Of a stretch of 64,000 bases of DNA, positions 63,039 through 64,000 are shown one piece after another; position 1 is the first letter of the stretch; every line of letters begins with the position of its first letter. Both the position numbers and the translations under genes were made by a program. Under the pieces are notes generated by a model. The model was not told the DNA's origin. It searched no databases and was given only the letters and a program-made list of their open reading frames with translations. This stretch comes from Cellulophaga sp. Hel_I_12 (GTDB lineage: Bacteria > Bacteroidota > Bacteroidia > Flavobacteriales > Flavobacteriaceae), in assembly GCF_000799565.1 (NCBI RefSeq), contig NZ_JUHB01000001.1, positions 3,967,127 to 4,031,126 of the forward strand, given 5' to 3'.

Positions 63039-63156
63039 TTATTTTATCAGTTTAAATTGGTCAATTCCGATTTCAAACACAATTTTGTCATCTATCTCAA
63101 TCTGTTTTCCATTCAGGTCGTAAAATTCAACGAAAACATTGTTTTCATCAATTACT
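63039..63156 (-). pseudogene. 3' fragment of a cassette gene cut by the second IS21 copy
   Basis: The minus-strand frame runs from the IS boundary through NVFVEFYDLNGKQIEI to a stop at 63039 (…FKLIK). Only about 39 C-terminal residues remain; the family is not recognisable. The cassette's left end GTTGTGTGTAG (63014-63024) has the expected G at position 11. The right end is beyond the IS. Confidence 0.7.
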
Positions 63157-64000
63157 TGCAAAAAACGGGCATAGTATACCACCTACAGCGGATTAAAGTG
63201 ATCATAGTGGAGCGGGTGAAAGTGAACCACTTGCGGCGGACGAAAGTGAACCACTAAAAATCGATTCTATTTGTAAAGCTTTAAATATCTTTTTATAAAA
63301 AGATATTATGGCCAACAAACAAATAGAAATGCGAAAAATAAAACAGATTTTCAAACTTTACAGTGAAGGAGTCAGTAAGCGTCAAATAAGCCTAATCACA
63401 GGGCTATCACGTAATACCATCACTAAATATATTGACTTTTTTAAGCGCTATGGGCTTACTAATTACGAAGTGTCTTCCATGACACTCGAGGAGCTGAACA
63501 GACTTTTTAAAACCGACCAAAAAGGTAAGAGCCAACAACTATTGACTCTAGAAACATACTTTCCTTATTTCGACAAAGAACTGCGCAAAACGGGTGTAAC
63601 CAAAGAGCTACTCTGGCAAGAGTATGCTTCCAAACATCCAGATGGTTACAAACTTTCCCAGTTTAGATATTGGTACCGGGAGTGGGCTAAAGAAGTGTCT
63701 CCAGTGATGCATTTTACACACAAAGCTGGCGATAAACTTTTTATTGATTTTACAGGTAAGAAGCTTTCCATCGTAGACCGTTACACAGGTGAGATACAAG
63801 ATTTAGAAGTCTTTGTTTGTGTATTGGGAAGTAGCCAATATACGTATGTTGAGGCTTGTGAGAGCCAAAAGAAAGAAGACTTTATAGCTTGTGTAGAAAA
63901 TGCACTTTGGTTTTATGGCGGTGTACCACAAGCTTTAGTGCCGATAACTTGAGGGCAGCAGTTACTAAAAGTAGTCGTTACGAACCGAAAGTAAATGAGA
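63157..64000 (+). mobile_element. second IS21-family copy, same orientation, runs off the window
   Basis: Identical to the first copy from TGCAAAAAACGGG onward at a constant offset of 9,938 bp until one C is lost near 63942. Two direct copies bracket 55.75-63.16 kb, giving a composite-transposon-like layout. Confidence 0.9.
63308..64000 (+). pseudogene. istA: istA copy with single-base deletion (partial)
   Basis: Matches the first IstA for 211 residues up to GGVPQALVP. There TGCCCGATAA has become TGCCGATAA, giving a stop after IT (63952). The lost part includes the second catalytic Asp and the Glu, so this IstA cannot be active unless the deletion is a sequencing error. The gene continues past the window end. 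Confidence 0.9.

Overview
The window comes from an AT-rich member of the Bacteroidota, almost certainly a (marine) Flavobacteriaceae. The signs are SusC/SusD pairs, a giant adhesin with a T9SS type B (CHU_C-like) C-terminus, TAnnTTTG-type promoters, DUF6090, DUF4212 and DMP19 families, an IntDOT-like tyrosine recombinase and a tRNA without encoded CCA. I cannot name the genus from sequence alone.

Layout. 1-3.3 kb: 5' part of a large secreted serine-protease-like protein. 3.7-6.9 kb: a DUF5706 (Pycsar-effector-like) membrane protein, an HD phosphohydrolase and a TPR/class III nucleotidyl cyclase. 7.4-11.4 kb: acetate use (acs, symporter, DUF4212 subunit). 11.7-24.8 kb: an apparently complete peptidoglycan-fragment scavenging and recycling locus: SusC, SusD, a GHL10/DigH-like glycosidase, AmpG-like permease, NagZ-like glycosidase, AnmK, and divergently a DeoR-type regulator with MurQ. 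A DUF559 endonuclease flanked by REP-like palindromes sits inside it. 24.8-26.4 kb: cytochrome c and a PQQ-type sugar dehydrogenase. 26.6-35.2 kb: a 2861-residue SprB-like adhesin.

35.3-41.4 kb: a compact (6.05 kb) integrative island in the 3' end of tRNA-Pro(TGG), with 13-bp att repeats, repeated arm-like sites and its integrase. Its cargo is three double-glycine-leader precursors, each with a different six-cysteine core. Two of them lie directly upstream of DUF4369-TlpA disulfide oxidoreductases. A truncated, frameshifted C39 leader-peptidase domain is also present. A palindrome (TTGTCTTGGACAA) lies in front of all three precursor genes.

41.7-53.1 kb: accessory genes (CPBP proteases, DoxX-like, cation-chloride cotransporter-like, DedA, PiT-like, propeller lipoprotein, DUF6090), several separated by structured repeats. 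53.2-55.7 kb: an intact IS21-family element; 63.16 kb to the end: a second, same-orientation copy with a frameshifted istA.

55.7-63.1 kb, between the IS copies and extending left of them: an integron-like array. Small minus-strand genes (secreted and lipoprotein unknowns, DMP19, a HigBA-like toxin-antitoxin pair) alternate with ~183-bp structured elements. The two ends of each gene unit are mutually complementary over 11-15 nt, as expected for integron cassettes and not for ordinary insertions. Position 11 is always a G/T mismatch. No integron integrase is visible, and the elements do not match the canonical attC consensus. This array and the GG-leader island are the most interesting parts of the window.
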